Assembly: GCA_014529385.2 (NCBI GenBank)
Contig: CM043943.1
Location: 99,086,355-99,150,354, forward strand
Direction: 5' to 3'
Source: Adiantum capillus-veneris
Taxonomy: Eukaryota > Streptophyta > Polypodiopsida > Polypodiales > Pteridaceae
DNA length: 64,000 nt
Each line of letters opens with the position of its first letter. Within the stretch, counting starts at the first letter, position 1. The notes below the pieces were generated by a model. That model ran no database searches. It worked only from the letters and a program-made list of their open reading frames with translations, and was not told the DNA's origin. Below, piece after piece: positions 1 to 11,466 of the stretch. The position numbers and the translations under genes are program-made.

Positions 1-493
1 ACTGTACCTATATAGAGGGGTTGATTGGTGCATGACCCTAAATAGTGGGGTAACCTACTTGTGGGGTAATAGACATTGGCCTGTATGGTCTGGTAATTTT
101 ATCGTGGTGGTTATACTAAGGTAATGTGACTTCGGTTGGTTATCAAGGGTTCCACTATTGTTTAGCTAAGGTCCATGATGTTGCATCTATGGTTCTTGGG
201 CAAAACTGACTAAATGCGCCGAATGACTGGTTGCTTATAATGGATGGTGGCTGAATATGGTTATGGTTAGGATGGGTTGTGAATTATGGTAATTTTTGTT
301 GTAAATTAAGCTGCTCATAAGTCCGTATATGGTCGCGTATTGCATAGAGGATATGGGCATTTGTGGCACACATCCCTGGCTTTTTTGAACAAATAATGAA
401 TATAGGGCTTAACACTTACTACCTTACATATGGTCTCCGACTCTGACTAAATGGTGTTGGGAATTTTTACTAATGTCTTTTTATGTTACAGGT

Positions 494-706
494 GATTCCA
501 AGGTATAGATTGACCGTACGTATGAGTATTGTCTCAGTGACCCTGAAAAAATAGCGGCAATTAGTGCCAAACTTTGTAAAGGCAAGAAACAGGAATATGT
601 GGCCCACTTCGAGGCTAAATTGCCTCAAAAAACTCGTCTCTAGCTTTATCTCATGAGAGCTTGTAAAGCACAAGGGGCTCCAGATGGTTGTCCACCTTGT
701 AATTGA
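494..706 (+). pseudogene. Short decayed coding segment, unrecognised
   Basis: A frame of about 70 codons looks protein-like although it holds two TAG stops and no start. It follows a possible splice acceptor (ttatgttacag, ending near 491), is rich in Lys, Ala and Glu, and ends with a Cys-Pro-Pro-Cys pair just before a TGA. The opposite strand also has an 80-codon frame over the same bases, but its composition looks less protein-like. I do not recognise the family. It could be one exon of a broken gene or of an old transposon. Confidence 0.25.
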
Positions 707-1078
707 AACCATCTCTAAATATATAACTAGACTCTTACCTTTCTTATTATTTTTCTTTGAAAGCAGTTAAGTTGGGTGACATCTATAACATGTGGGATAA
801 CCATGCATCACCTGCATACGGTGCCAATGCTAACTGAAAGTTGTGTTGTTTCCATGGATGTAGGTGAGGGTTACCTTCTCAACTATGGTTTTTAAAGTTC
901 CTTGGATTGAAGATGGTGGATTTATATATCTTCAGGCTCTTAACTCTTCTTGTAATCATGTATAAAGTCCGTTCTGTACTATGAATGGGATTTATACCAC
1001 CTTTTCACTGATATAGTTTCTAGAGTCTTTTGTAATTTGAAATAATTCTTTGGTGTTTATGTTATATTGTTACTGGAA

Positions 1079-1098
1079 CACACACACACACACACACA
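1079..1098. repeat. (CA)10 microsatellite
   Basis: Ten uninterrupted CA units in AT-rich non-coding DNA. Confidence 0.95.
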
Positions 1099-2018
1099 TG
1101 CTGTTCTTTTTTTACCTTTTTGTCGTGTTGTCACTAAAAAGGCTTGCTTGGATTTATTTTTCTCAATTTCCCTAGACTACATTGACTATATGCTTATAAG
1201 GCTGCCATGGAACCTCTAGATCTTGGATTTTTGCCTTAGTTATGCAAGATGAACTTGATTGCTAAACTTAGCTTCTCAAATCACTTTGAAAATATATTTG
1301 AGGATGGCTTATGGATAGTTAGACAAGTGCGAACTAATGGAATAAGTAAAAAGCTATCTTTAAATAAGGATGTCAAAATGATGTGGATACTTCTATGAGA
1401 AAATAGCTGTAGCTTGAAAACTTAAAAGAAATGGAAAGTACTTGGGATATTGCTCTTATTTTTTTAGGCAATGGCTAGTCTAATATTTAACCAGGGGATT
1501 TTTGAGAATATAATTGCTTTGTGAAAGAGTATTGGTTTAAATACTAGTCGTGCCACTTGCATCATAAGGGGTGATGGCCTTCCCATGCATTGCAATTACA
1601 TAATCTATACTAAATACTCACTAAATACTTATAAAAAAATTATTTTTAGGATAGTTGTTTAGGTTAAAAAATTTAAGTAGGACAAAGATAACAATTGATA
1701 GGTTCTTTGACACATGTAGTACGTATTCAAGGCTAATGAATCTGTTGTTTTGTTTATATAGATGCAAGTGAGAATGCTATCTTTACTTAAAATGGTTTAG
1801 CTTAACTACTATGCAACTTTGAAAAATCCCTACTAACTTTAACTTGGATGACCTCCACAAATCTATTAGTTTTGTAAAGGATCATTGGAATGATGCCTCG
1901 TTCTTACTATATTGTACAAAAATGAATCTAATACTAAGTCATTTTTGTAAAAATCATTGTGCAGTTATCTTTTGAACAATATGGTCTTTTGTGTATATGT
2001 GTTAAGTTTAATACAACA

Positions 2019-2020
<2 letters not shown>

Positions 2021-2068
<48 letters not shown>
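2021..2068. repeat. (AC)24 microsatellite
   Basis: An uninterrupted run of 24 AC units between two AT-rich flanks. Confidence 0.95.
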
Positions 2069-2070
<2 letters not shown>

Positions 2071-3107
2071 CACATGGTGTTGGATAGCTAATTTGAGCCG
2101 AGGTTGTAGCGGGTCAGATGTAGCTTGGATGTAAAGGTCTGCATACTATGGAATATGAGAAAGCCTATTCCCAAATATTTGAATCTATGCCTGGGATGCT
2201 TTGGAGCCTTTTCACAAGAGCTGGCCAAATGAATGTTATAAATGGTAGAGATTTGGAAATTATGCAAGGAACTTCCCCAAGGCTACGATTGTCAGCAAAC
2301 AGTGGTCAATTAAATTTGGAGGTGTGTCTCTAGATATGTCCAACCACCTACAAATGCAAGCATGTCAGAAAAGGGTGTACGTGATCATGTTATGGTTGAG
2401 GATGAAATGACTCATAATGATGGACATCCTTAAGTAGAAAAGGAGGAAACAACTAAGCCACCAAGATCCTCGCATCAGGGGTTGAAGGCTGATAAAACCC
2501 ATAACCATGACATCATAGTTGAAGGCAATCAAGAATAGAAGATTAATATGCTTATCCACCTAGTTGGTGTCTTTGGGTCTTTTAACAATACTAGTTTGAT
2601 AAAAAAAGAAGAAGAAAACAAAGAATTAAACTCCATGCTTTTCTAATAAGTAATTCATTGTATGGGTTTTTGGTTCCTTGTAGATACTTAGTCTTTGTGT
2701 CCCTATGGAAAGGAAATTTTGCATGGGTTAGTTTTGTATCTTTCTCGTTTTTGTTAATACGAGTATCCCACATAATGTGGGAATTGGAAAAAAAAGTTAA
2801 CGAGAGAAAGTGTGTGCCCCCCTAGTGTTGGATATGAAGAGCCCTTTGTGAAGAGCTTGAAGAGCTGCTATTCTAATATAGGTATTGGGAAGTAATACGC
2901 TTCACTATGAAAGGTCATATTTTCATTTTGCTTAGCTAATGAAAAAATATCACAAATGTACAGGTCAATTTTTGTAAGTTAGTGACGTGTTTAGTGAATA
3001 ACATAAGAAGTCAAGGAAGCCTTTATATGTGGAGGTGACCTTGTGAGATTAAGCTAAGGGAAATACATTGGAGTCGGTAGCCACAAGGCATTGAAAAACG
3101 GGGAAAG

Positions 3108-3305
3108 TGTTGGGGTCGGCCCAATTTGGGCGAACACATGTGTGAACACTTGTAAATGCTATTATAAGGCTTATGATAACCTAATTAAAGCTCTCTTTAC
3201 ATTGTACAATTTTTTTTTAGTGTTTTCTTCTCCCTCTCCTCTCCTCTCTTCTCTCGCTAGCTATGTCCATCCGAGACTCCGTTTGTTTCCGCGCCAAGCT
3301 CTACA
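3108..3305 (+). mobile_element. Short Ty1-type LTR (5' LTR of a copia or TRIM element)
   Basis: The segment starts TGTTGGGGTCGG and ends GCTCTACA, as LTRs do, and is followed two bases later by TGGTATTAGAACT, which matches the initiator-Met tRNA primer site TGGTATCAGAGC with two changes. At 198 bp it is in the range of TRIM or small copia LTRs. Inside are CT-rich and T-rich runs. No second copy of this LTR is seen in the window, so the element is truncated or its other end lies elsewhere. Boundaries are inferred from the TG/CA ends and the primer site. Confidence 0.55.
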
Positions 3306-3862
3306 AGTGGTATTAGAACTTTCTGACAGTCTTGGGAGCATTTTGCAATTGATTGCAAGGTCAAGAAGAGGCTTGTGAAGGAAGTGAGAATCAAGTGATT
3401 GGACGGTGCAAATCTTGGTGCAAAGGTAGCCAACGGAATAGCCTCAGCCATGGGCTTGAGCGGCCAAAGGCCAACGAGAAGACAACTAGCCGCAAGAGGG
3501 GCAAGTAGGATGCCCTCGTGTGCAACAGACTATTTGAGGAATTGATTGAGCGAAGATGGCTTGCCAAGGTTTGTAATTCGAGTGCAAGAGCAACACTTCA
3601 ACAAGTTTTGCAGGGCTTCGAGCAGAGTTGATGGCAATTTGAGAGCCATTGCAGCACCTACTCCAAAGCGGCTCAACTAGAGGGTAGCCAAATGCCCACT
3701 TCACCTGCTGAAGTTTTTGAGAAAGGAATCAAAGCAAGATAAGGTTTTACCTTCAGTCTAAAGGCAGTCTTGATTTTGTCGAGAGTGTAGTCATGAGGAA
3801 GGCCCATAATTTGGAAGGGGCTCGCATGCGAGGTATCTCTTTAGAGAATCGGCACAAGGCGG
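3306..3862 (+). pseudogene. Internal region of the short-LTR element, no protein recognised
   Basis: This follows the primer site and ends where Ty3 element A is inserted. Frames are short and broken by many stops, and no Gag or Pol motif is visible. The sequence after element A (from 12618) should be its continuation, but no matching 3' LTR is found there. It may be the leader or gag of a non-autonomous element. Confidence 0.35.
3308..3320 (+). promoter_or_regulatory. Primer binding site, initiator-Met tRNA type
   Basis: TGGTATTAGAACT lies two bases after the LTR end. It differs from the canonical plant site at two positions, consistent with age. Confidence 0.55.
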
Positions 3863-5056
3863 TGTCAGGAGTTTTTTGGAGCAAGGGATTGTGCATATGT
3901 ATATACCCATGCATGGTGCATCGAATAAAGAATTGCCCGTTTTCCAGAGCCAGGTGGTTACGTGGGGCCCACATGTGTACATGTAGGACAACATGTACAT
4001 AGTGCATCGATTTTCACTATCACCAGTACAAGTGTGTTTTTTCTATAATAATGAGGAGTTGGTAGCGTGTAAAACTTCTCGAGGAAGCTATCCGCGGGTC
4101 GACAACATGAGGTAAGCAAGTGCGTCAGATGGCATCTAGTGGCGTCAGGAGGTCGAATGGGGTCAATATTTGCACGTGGATGAGCACGGACACAACGTGG
4201 GTGTTTTCTTGTGATAATTATGCAGAAAGGTCATCATGAGGACCATGTTTTGGGGCCACTTCACGTGGTGGCGTGATGAATTATTGGAAAAAGTTGAGTG
4301 TCAGGTGTGCGGATGGACGCAAAAAGGTGACAACAATGCACTGCGAGGTCAGTTTTTGGCCTGTTCGGGGTCCGTTTGAGGTCAACTAAAAGGCCAAGCG
4401 TGCCCAAGTAATAAAGCTAAGTGTGGGAACTGAAAAAACTGAGAGAAGACCAGGAAAAACATGGAGAGAAGAGGAGGAACAGCTGCAACTGTGTTTTTGC
4501 TGAGCCTGTTTTGGCCGTAAACTGCTCATCCGAGGTCGGATTTGAGCACTTTGACAATGTAGACTGGGGTTTTGGGCCGTTCCGGATGCGATGGCGCTGC
4601 CCATTTTGCCAAATTCCTCAGTGTTTTTCTACTATTTTGGTTGTGTAAGTTTCTCCTATGAGCGAAGCTTTTGCTCCAATTTGTGATTGTATCTGGCATA
4701 TTTTACCCATATTGTGTGATGCATTTGCCCCATTGGTGTTGGCCCAAGCTCAATTGTATCTAAACATAAAAAATTATCCTCTTTTGAGCCAATTTTTTTG
4801 GGTGTGTGTGTGTGTGTGTCTCTCTCTCTCTGTGGAGTGGGTAAATGGGTAGTCTCTCTCCTCTCTGTGTGTGTGTCTCTCTGTGTGGAGTGGGTCAATG
4901 GGTAGTCTCTCTCCTCTCACTCCATAGGTGTGTTCCTTGTCTCGGCCAGGTGGGTTGTGTAAGCCGAGTGGTGCCCCATAGTGTGTGTGTGTATCATCCC
5001 AAGAGTGTGTGTCGGGTCATTATAGAGGCGTTGTGTGTGTTTCCATCTCGCTCATA
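3863..5056 (+). repeat. 5' LTR of Ty3 element A
   Basis: Starts TGTCAGGAG and aligns along its length with 11467-12617. It carries a TG/CT microsatellite block (about 4801-4915) that is longer than in the 3' copy. The 3' end is placed by alignment with the other LTR, whose last bases are CTTACA; here they read CTCATA. Confidence 0.88.
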
Positions 5057-5061
5057 TTCTT

Positions 5062-5075
5062 TTGGCGCCCCCACG
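5062..5075 (+). promoter_or_regulatory. Primer binding site, Asp-tRNA type
   Basis: TTTGGCGCCCCCAC just after the 5' LTR shares the TGGCGCC core used as the tRNA-Asp primer site by Tat and Athila elements. The remainder of the site has diverged. Confidence 0.55.
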
Positions 5076-6103
5076 GAGGATCTTCTTCGAGTACCTTCTA
5101 CTTCGAGATTCGAGCTTTGAGATTCGAGATTACAGGTTACAGATTACAGGGACATGTATAGGTACAGGTGATTCACACAAGTACAGGTAGCTGGAGTAGA
5201 GTGATATACTGACAGTGGAGTCACTTGTAGTTGCCGTGGGTATGCATCATTTGGCGCCTGTTTGAGCGCATTGTCTGTTGGTATTGTACGTTACTTGTGG
5301 AAACTGCCATTGTACGCCTTTGTGGAGCCATGCTTAGTTTTATTTGGCAGTCCCAGCCATTTCTGAGACTTGGTCTGGAAGATAGTCATTTCTGAGACTT
5401 GACTATACGAGATTTGCATAAGCCTTCGTGAGAGGGTCGATAGCGTGAGGTTTTATTGAGCTGGGGGATTCTCAAATGTGGAGATCCTTTCGGTGATACA
5501 GGTGGCTGGAGCACCCTTTTCGTGACCTCGCCATAGGCTATGTACTAGTGATTCCTACTTGATGCTCGGGTTCTATTGTTGGCGATTTATGCATACATAT
5601 ATAGTCTATGTTTTGGGTTCTCACTACGCTACTTCTGGGGAAACTCTGTCAAAATTTTTCCAAGTTATGATGGCTGGTTTTTTGGTCTTTTAAGCCATTT
5701 ATGCTGTTATGCTGTTGAAATTTTGGCAAAATCAGAGGATAAGACACGTGTGCCTTCTTGGGAGCTGCATGGTTGGCTTTAATGGATGATCAAAATGGCC
5801 CTCAATTCACTCCTTTTCATTTAACTCAAAGAATCCAGATAAATGTTCATGTGACCCTGAAGATTTTTTTCCAGCAGTGCATAGTCTTTATGTTCGGGCC
5901 AAGAAGATTACGAGAGATCCTGGAATGTCCTTTGCCTGTTGTAATTCCAATGATTAACTATGAAAACTCATTTGATGTGCATGTGTTTGTCCTTATCTAA
6001 AGACAAGCTCCATTGAAGTTTATAGGGATTGAGTCAGTCAAAAGTTTTGGGTTCTTGCACGTGTGTTCAAAGGGGTTCTCAAAGCATCATAACTTGGGTA
6101 GCC
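5076..6103 (+). other. Untranslated leader of element A
   Basis: About 1 kb between primer site and Gag. It contains short frames at 5576-5782 and 5758-6000 with no motif. Long leaders are usual in this lineage. Confidence 0.55.
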
Positions 6104-7050
6104 ATGGCTTTATCTTATCCAAAATTTCATGGAAGAAGTGATGAACATGTGGAAGATTTTTTGGAAAAGATGGAGGTTGCCTACATTAGCAATCAGATTC
6201 ACGATCCTGCGTAGATGTTACGTCTTCTCCAAATTTGTTTGAAGAGTGATGCACGAGTTTGGTCCAAAGCATTTGAAGAGGAGTTGCGTGTGGTTGATCC
6301 ACCTGTAAGATTGAGTTGGGACAATCTAAGGCATGGATTGGAAGTGGAGTTTGTGAAGATAAAAGATCCTGAAAAAGTGTGGCAAGAAGTACAAGGTTTG
6401 GTGCAAAAGGAAGGTGAGCCAGTAGATGCGTACATACGTAAGTTTTCATTGGCATGGGAGAGGATGTGCAAGGCCTTAGCACCACAAGTACCCCCACCTG
6501 ACATGATGAAGAAGGACAGGTTTTTGGCTGGTCTTTGGGAGAATATACATTGGACAGTGGAGCTAAAGAAGCCTAGGACATATGAAGTTGCATTGGAGGT
6601 GGCAAGGAACAAAGAGTGGAAGCTGAGGAAAATGAGCCAGCTAGGGGTGGAGTCTTTGCCCATGAGGTCTGAATTTTAGCCTATAGACTCTTTACAAGGT
6701 CGCATGCCAGGGGTTCATCATGATCCAGTGGTTTCTGTTACTCCTCAAGTTATGCCAGCAGTGGTCACTACAGTAGTGCAAGATGATGGGCTAAGGCAAG
6801 ACATGAGGCAAGTGGTAGATTTAATGAATAATATGAGCCTAAACATGCTAGGTCTAGTGGGAAATAATCAAGGTCGAGGGAGGTTTGCAAATTAGCCAGA
6901 GAAAGACCTAGGAATGGTGTTGGACAAAGCAATGGTAGGTTCTGGAGGCAAACGCCCACATGTTATAATCGTGGAGAGTTGGGTCACATTAGCCTGCAAT
7001 GTGATAAGCCACCAAAGATGGGTGGAGACATGTATCCATTGCCAAGACAG
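6104..7050 (+). pseudogene. Gag of element A
   Basis: Capsid-type frame beginning MALSYPKFHG at 6104, with the usual retrotransposon Gag layout: a Trp-rich helical part with WSKAFEEEL and SWDNLRHGLE, then a helical repeat region to about 6680. In-frame TAG stops lie at 6212-6214 and 6677-6679. After a frameshift near 6900 comes a zinc knuckle at about 6958-7000, where the CX2CX4HX4C pattern has its second Cys replaced by Arg (CYNRGELGH). The protein would have packaged element RNA in cytoplasmic particles. Multiple stops mean it is not functional. Confidence 0.75.
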
Positions 7051-8304
7051 GTGCTAACTAGGTCAAATAATTATGGCATCGAAATCAAGGGAGAAGAAGA
7101 AACCAGTGGATTAACCCAGGAGAAAAAGGGAAAGACAAAAGTGATAAGTGTAGTCACCTTGGAGAATTCATCAAAGCTAGAGCATACATTAGTGATGCCT
7201 ATTGGGAAGAGGACCACAGAGGACAAGGAAGGAAGAAGTGCCCCAGGTCCTAGTAAGAAGAAGGGAAAGAGTCATGAAGGCGAGGATGTCAAGGCCAAGA
7301 GGAAAATGAGGGCTCGTCGCAAGTTTCATGTTTCAGATTTTCCACTAGGGGATGGGCAATTAAACTATGACTTGAAGGAGGATCTGACAAGCAGGAAGAC
7401 AGATGTTACTTTTGGGCAGCTTCTAGAGATGGGGCCTAAGCTAAAGCGACAGTGGAAGAGGATGGTTAACCCAATGGAGAAAGAGCCAGAGAGACGTTCA
7501 GTGAAGGTGTTGGCGATGGATGAGCTACCAAACATTTTTCCAATAGTAGATGTGTGGCATAAAAGAAAAAATCTAGGACAAGGTTAAGTGGATGGTGGAG
7601 CCCAAATATGTGTCATAACACACTCATGTGTTGAGAAGATGGGTCTTACAGTGATGACTGGGGTGTCAGGCTTTTGGATTAGATTGGCAAACCATCAAAA
7701 ACTAAAATGTTTGGGTGTTGTAAAGAGCTTAGAAGTGGAGGCGTATGATGCAAAGGCAGTGGTTGATTTTCATGTGATGCCACCAGGGTTGGGAGCATAT
7801 CCTATTATACTTGGTAGACCATGGCTACGTGCAGTGGGAGCTGTTCAAGATTGGCGACGTGGTACAATTAGCCTCTATGGAAAGACAAGTGTCAAGAAGC
7901 TATATAATATGGACACAAGAAAATGATTGGAGGAGCTTTATGAAGATGAGGATGAGTGTAGTGATGAAGACTATTCCACGGTGACAGAGGAGGACAGTGA
8001 TAGTACTACCAACAGTGATGAGGATGCTGATGTTGCATTTCTTTTGATGGACAAAGAAATCTAGGAGTCTGGTTTAGTTGCATTTGCAAATGAGGTCAAA
8101 GATGAAAGTAAAGGGCCTTATGAAGTGATTGAAGGGCTGATGCAAACCAAGGTTGAATTGTCAAAGAAGCAGGAATTGATGACACAAATGATTAGTGGAG
8201 ACCTCTCAGCTATGGAGAAGGAGATATATTTGCACATGCTGGCTAGTTTTTCTGATTTGTTCATTACTTAATTTGAAGAGATCAGAGGGTTCAAGGGAGA
8301 AGAG
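7051..8304 (+). pseudogene. Protease and linker of element A
   Basis: A Lys/Arg-rich linker leads to a TAA at 7585-7587. It is followed at once by the retropepsin segment: VDGGAQICVIT, where DGGA stands in place of the usual D-S/T-G-A, and later IILGRPWLR, the usual ILG strand near the end of such proteases. After a TGA at 7924-7926 comes an acidic Glu/Asp/Ser linker (about 7930-8060) and two more stops (8062 and about 8270). All in one frame, so decay is by nonsense mutation here. The enzyme would have cut the polyprotein. Confidence 0.7.
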
Positions 8305-9628
8305 ATGCATATGGAGCTGAAAGAAGGTGCTAAACCAGTGTGGCAAAGGCTAAGAAGGATGGGTCAAGAGAAAATGGCAGCCTTGCGGGAAGAGGTGGAC
8401 AAGTTATTGAAGGCATGGTTCATAGTCCCTGTGGAGACCACAGAATGGGTGAGTCCAGTAGTAGTCAGCCGAAAGAAGGATGGAAAGTGGAGGATTTGTG
8501 TAGATTTTAAACCCTTAAACGCAACCACTAAGAAGAACCCATATCCTCTTCCATTCATTGATCAGATCTTGGATTCAGGCAGGTTATGAGAGGTACAGTG
8601 TGTGTGATGGTTTTTCAAGCTATTTTCAATTGAAGATTGCTCTTAAAGACCGAACAAAGACCACTTTCATTACGCCATGGGGCTGTTATTGCTACACAGT
8701 ATTGCCATTTGGGTTGTCAAATGGACCTTCCTTCTATAAAGAGAGAGCCAATTGGGTATTGGAACCATTCATTGGTAGTTGTGTTAAAGCTTTTATGGAT
8801 GACTTCTGTGTCTACAGCAGTAGGGCTGAACACCATGAGAAGTTGCAGATGGTATTGGCTCGATATGATGAATGTGGAGCAAAACTAAATCCAAAGAAAT
8901 GTCATCTAGCACAGCCAAGGGTGAAGTTATTGGGACACATGGTGTCAAAAAATGGCATTGAGGCTGATCCAGACAAGGTTAAGTCTATTATTCTTCTTCC
9001 ATCACCTACGAGTACAAAGCAATTGGCAACCTTTATACACAAAGTGAAGTACATGGCACAATTTATTCCATTGTCTTCACAGCTCCTTTATCCATTACGA
9101 CAAGTGGCAAATCATGATCCATTGCAGTGGGATGACAAGTGTGAAGAAGTGTTTCAAGAGGTCAAAGAGGTGTTAGGGGGGTTGTCAGCCATGCATGTTC
9201 CTGATTGGGAGAAAGTGTTTTATGTCAATCCATTAGTAGGGGATGATGCCATTGGAGCCATGCTATTGCAAAAGGGGAAGGGCAACCATTATATGAGGCC
9301 AGTGTATTGTGCAAGCTGAGTGAAGCTGGTAGCAGAGAGAAAGTTCTTGGAAGTAGAGCTAGTGATGGCCAGTGTAATATTTGCTTGTCGACAATTTCAT
9401 CATTACTTGCTACCACGACCTTTTGTTTTCTTGACGAGTTACGCCTTTTTGCCAGAGTTAATTAATGGCACAAACATGTCAAATGTGGTCAAGAAATGGG
9501 TAATTGAGCTGCAAGAGTTCGAGTTCTCTTTTTTAGTGGAAGACAGTACAAGGGCTACCCTAGCCGATTTGTTGACCTACAAGGAGAATCCCCTTATTGT
9601 TAAGGAAGAGGTGGTGAGAAATAGTTGA
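8305..9628 (+). pseudogene. Reverse transcriptase and first RNase H of element A
   Basis: RT motifs appear in order: KKDGKWRICVDF, PYPLPFIDQIL, then after a frameshift near 8580 FSSYFQLKIA, TTFITPWGCY, LPFGLSNGPSF and the catalytic box as FMDD in place of the usual YxDD. The thumb region continues with LLGHMVSKNGIEADPDK. RNase H follows at about 9215-9600 but is degraded: its first Asp position reads YVNP, and a TGA interrupts it at 9317-9319. The pair would copy the RNA to DNA. The frameshift plus stop make it inactive. Confidence 0.85.
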
Positions 9629-9632
9629 AGAA

Positions 9633-10020
9633 GTGCCGCAGATTAGCAATGCACATGTTTTGTTCTTTGATGGCTCATACAGAAAGAGCCATGATGCGGC
9701 TTCAGGGGGTATAGCACTTTACGATCCAGAGGGAAAGTTAGTATGTAAGAGAGGGTTCAAATTGGATGCACATAGTAGCAACAGTGAGGCTGAATATGCT
9801 ACATTGGAAGCCGGATTACACATTTGTTTGAAGCATGGGATTAGAAGGTTGAGCATAAAAGGTGATGCCTTGTTAGTTGTGAAGCAAGTGTTGGGTGTGT
9901 GGAAGAGCAAGAACACCTCATTGAAGGAAATGTGTTTTAGAATTAAAAAAGTTTGAAGCATGGAGCATCAGACACATTGAACGTGCTCTAAATGGAGAGG
10001 CACATGAAGCAGCTCAAAGC
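9633..10020 (+). pseudogene. Additional archaeal-type RNase H (aRNH) of element A
   Basis: A separate frame of 107 codons begins MPQISNAHVL and shows the RNase H pattern FFDGS (Asp13), NSEAEYATLEAGL (Glu54) and IKGDALLVVKQV (Asp78). After a frameshift near 9950 it continues with SIRHIERALNGEAHEAAQ, the last conserved strand and helix. A second RNase H between RH and integrase is a defining trait of Tat-lineage Ty3 elements. The three catalytic acids are kept, but the domain is out of frame with its neighbours. Confidence 0.82.
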
Positions 10021-11037
10021 ATGATTGGGGAGCTATTTGTGTTGAGGACCAATTTACCTCTTTATCATGGCCGGGAAAGTTTGGCTCAAGAAGAGGAGTT
10101 TTTGTTAACAGGAATTTCAAAGGACATTGAGAAGTCTAAGAAGTATGGTTTTGTGCGTAGAGCATACAAGTACAAATTGATTGGTGATGTCTTGGACATG
10201 AAAGGGGTTGATCTTGTGTTGAGACATGTACCTTGGCGGGAGGAGCTTTATAGAGTGTTGGAAGAGAATCATGAAGGTGCATGTGGCGGACATTTTGCTT
10301 TAAAGATCACCTTACATAAGATCTTGCAAGAGGGGTATGTATGGCCTAGTTTGCACAAGGATGTTCACCATTGGTGTAGGTCTTGCAATAGGTGTCAAGC
10401 ATTTGGGAAGAGAGTGTTGAAGTCAGGGCTACGGAAAACCATTATGGCATTTGATGTGTTTGAAAAGTGGGGGATTGATGCAATAGGCTCGTTACCTATC
10501 ACAAGCAGGGGCAAAAGCTATATTTTGACTGCAGTGGACTATCTCTCTATATGGGCAGAGGCTATAGTAGTAAAACAGATCACTGCAAAGGATGTGGCAA
10601 AATTTGTGTATGATAAATTAATATGTTGCAAGTTTGGGGTTCCATTAGAGCTACTTTCAGATAAGGGGCCAGGATTTATAGCTAAACTGCTAGACTTTTT
10701 ATACGCAAAGATGAAGATTAGGCACCAGCATACCACTCCTTATTACCCGCAGTGTAATGGTTTAAATGAGAAATTCAATGGTGAGTTGGTACAAATTCTT
10801 TTGAAAGTGACAGAGCACCAAGGAAAGAATTGGGATTTGGAATTTCCTAGTGCATTATGGGCTTACCGTACTTCAGTGAAGACAAGTACAGGGTTTATCC
10901 CATTTCATTTGGTATATGGAAAGGAAGCACTATTGCCTGTAAAGGTAGAGTTGCCTGCAGTAAAGTTGCCAGAGAAGTTGCTTGGGCCACGTAGTGATGC
11001 ATTCAAAGAGAGGCTTTTACAGTTACAAGAGGTTTAG
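10021..11037 (+). pseudogene. Integrase of element A
   Basis: This 338-codon frame has no stop. It holds an HHCC zinc domain (HEGACGGH near residues 84-91 and CNRC at 122-125) and a DDE core: Asp153 in WGIDAIG, Asp214 in LLSDKGPGF and Glu250 in GLNEKFNGEL. YYPQCNGL replaces the common YHPQTNG. The enzyme inserts the DNA copy into the genome. It is the best-preserved part of the element but sits downstream of many breaks. Confidence 0.88.
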
Positions 11038-11466
11038 CTGGATAGAATGAGTGCATTGGAACATTATGGGTATATGCAAGATAGGGCTTTGGCAAAGATA
11101 AATAAAAAGGTCAAAGCAAGGGCATCAAGAAGCATGACTTGGTTTTGCGCTACAACAGTAAGCTGGACAACACCTTCCAAAAGAAGTTTCAAATTAAGTG
11201 GGAAGGCCCTTTCAAGGTAGTGAAGTGTTTTCCGAATGGTACATATCAGTTGGCTAACCTAGATGGAATCCTACATAAGTCAAGGGTAAATGGATTGCGT
11301 CTTAAATTGTATCATGACAGATTGATGATGGTGGAGCAAGATGAGCTGTCTGCAGAACAAGTAAGGTCTATGAGGGATGAGGAGACCTGTGACGCGGCGA
11401 GTCTCATATCTCTTTTTGCTGCTGCTGATCATGAATGATCTAGCAAGCTAGGGGATGGGCAAATTA
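11038..11466 (+). pseudogene. Integrase C-terminal GPF region and polypurine tract of element A
   Basis: After a TAG (11035-11037) and a frameshift, the frame at 11139-11438 reads KWEGPFKVVKCFPNGTYQL, the GPY/F module that ends many Ty3 integrases. A purine-rich stretch (about 11449-11465, ctaggggatgggcaaat) just before the 3' LTR is the probable plus-strand primer tract. Confidence 0.65.

Larger units (their letters stand above)
707..3107. other. AT-rich stretch without recognisable genes
   Basis: About 2.4 kb with only short frames (60 codons at 2148-2333 on plus and two of about 60 codons on minus near 2365-2773), none with a motif I can name. It holds two CA microsatellites. I see no terminal repeats or other element boundary here. 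Confidence 0.5.
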
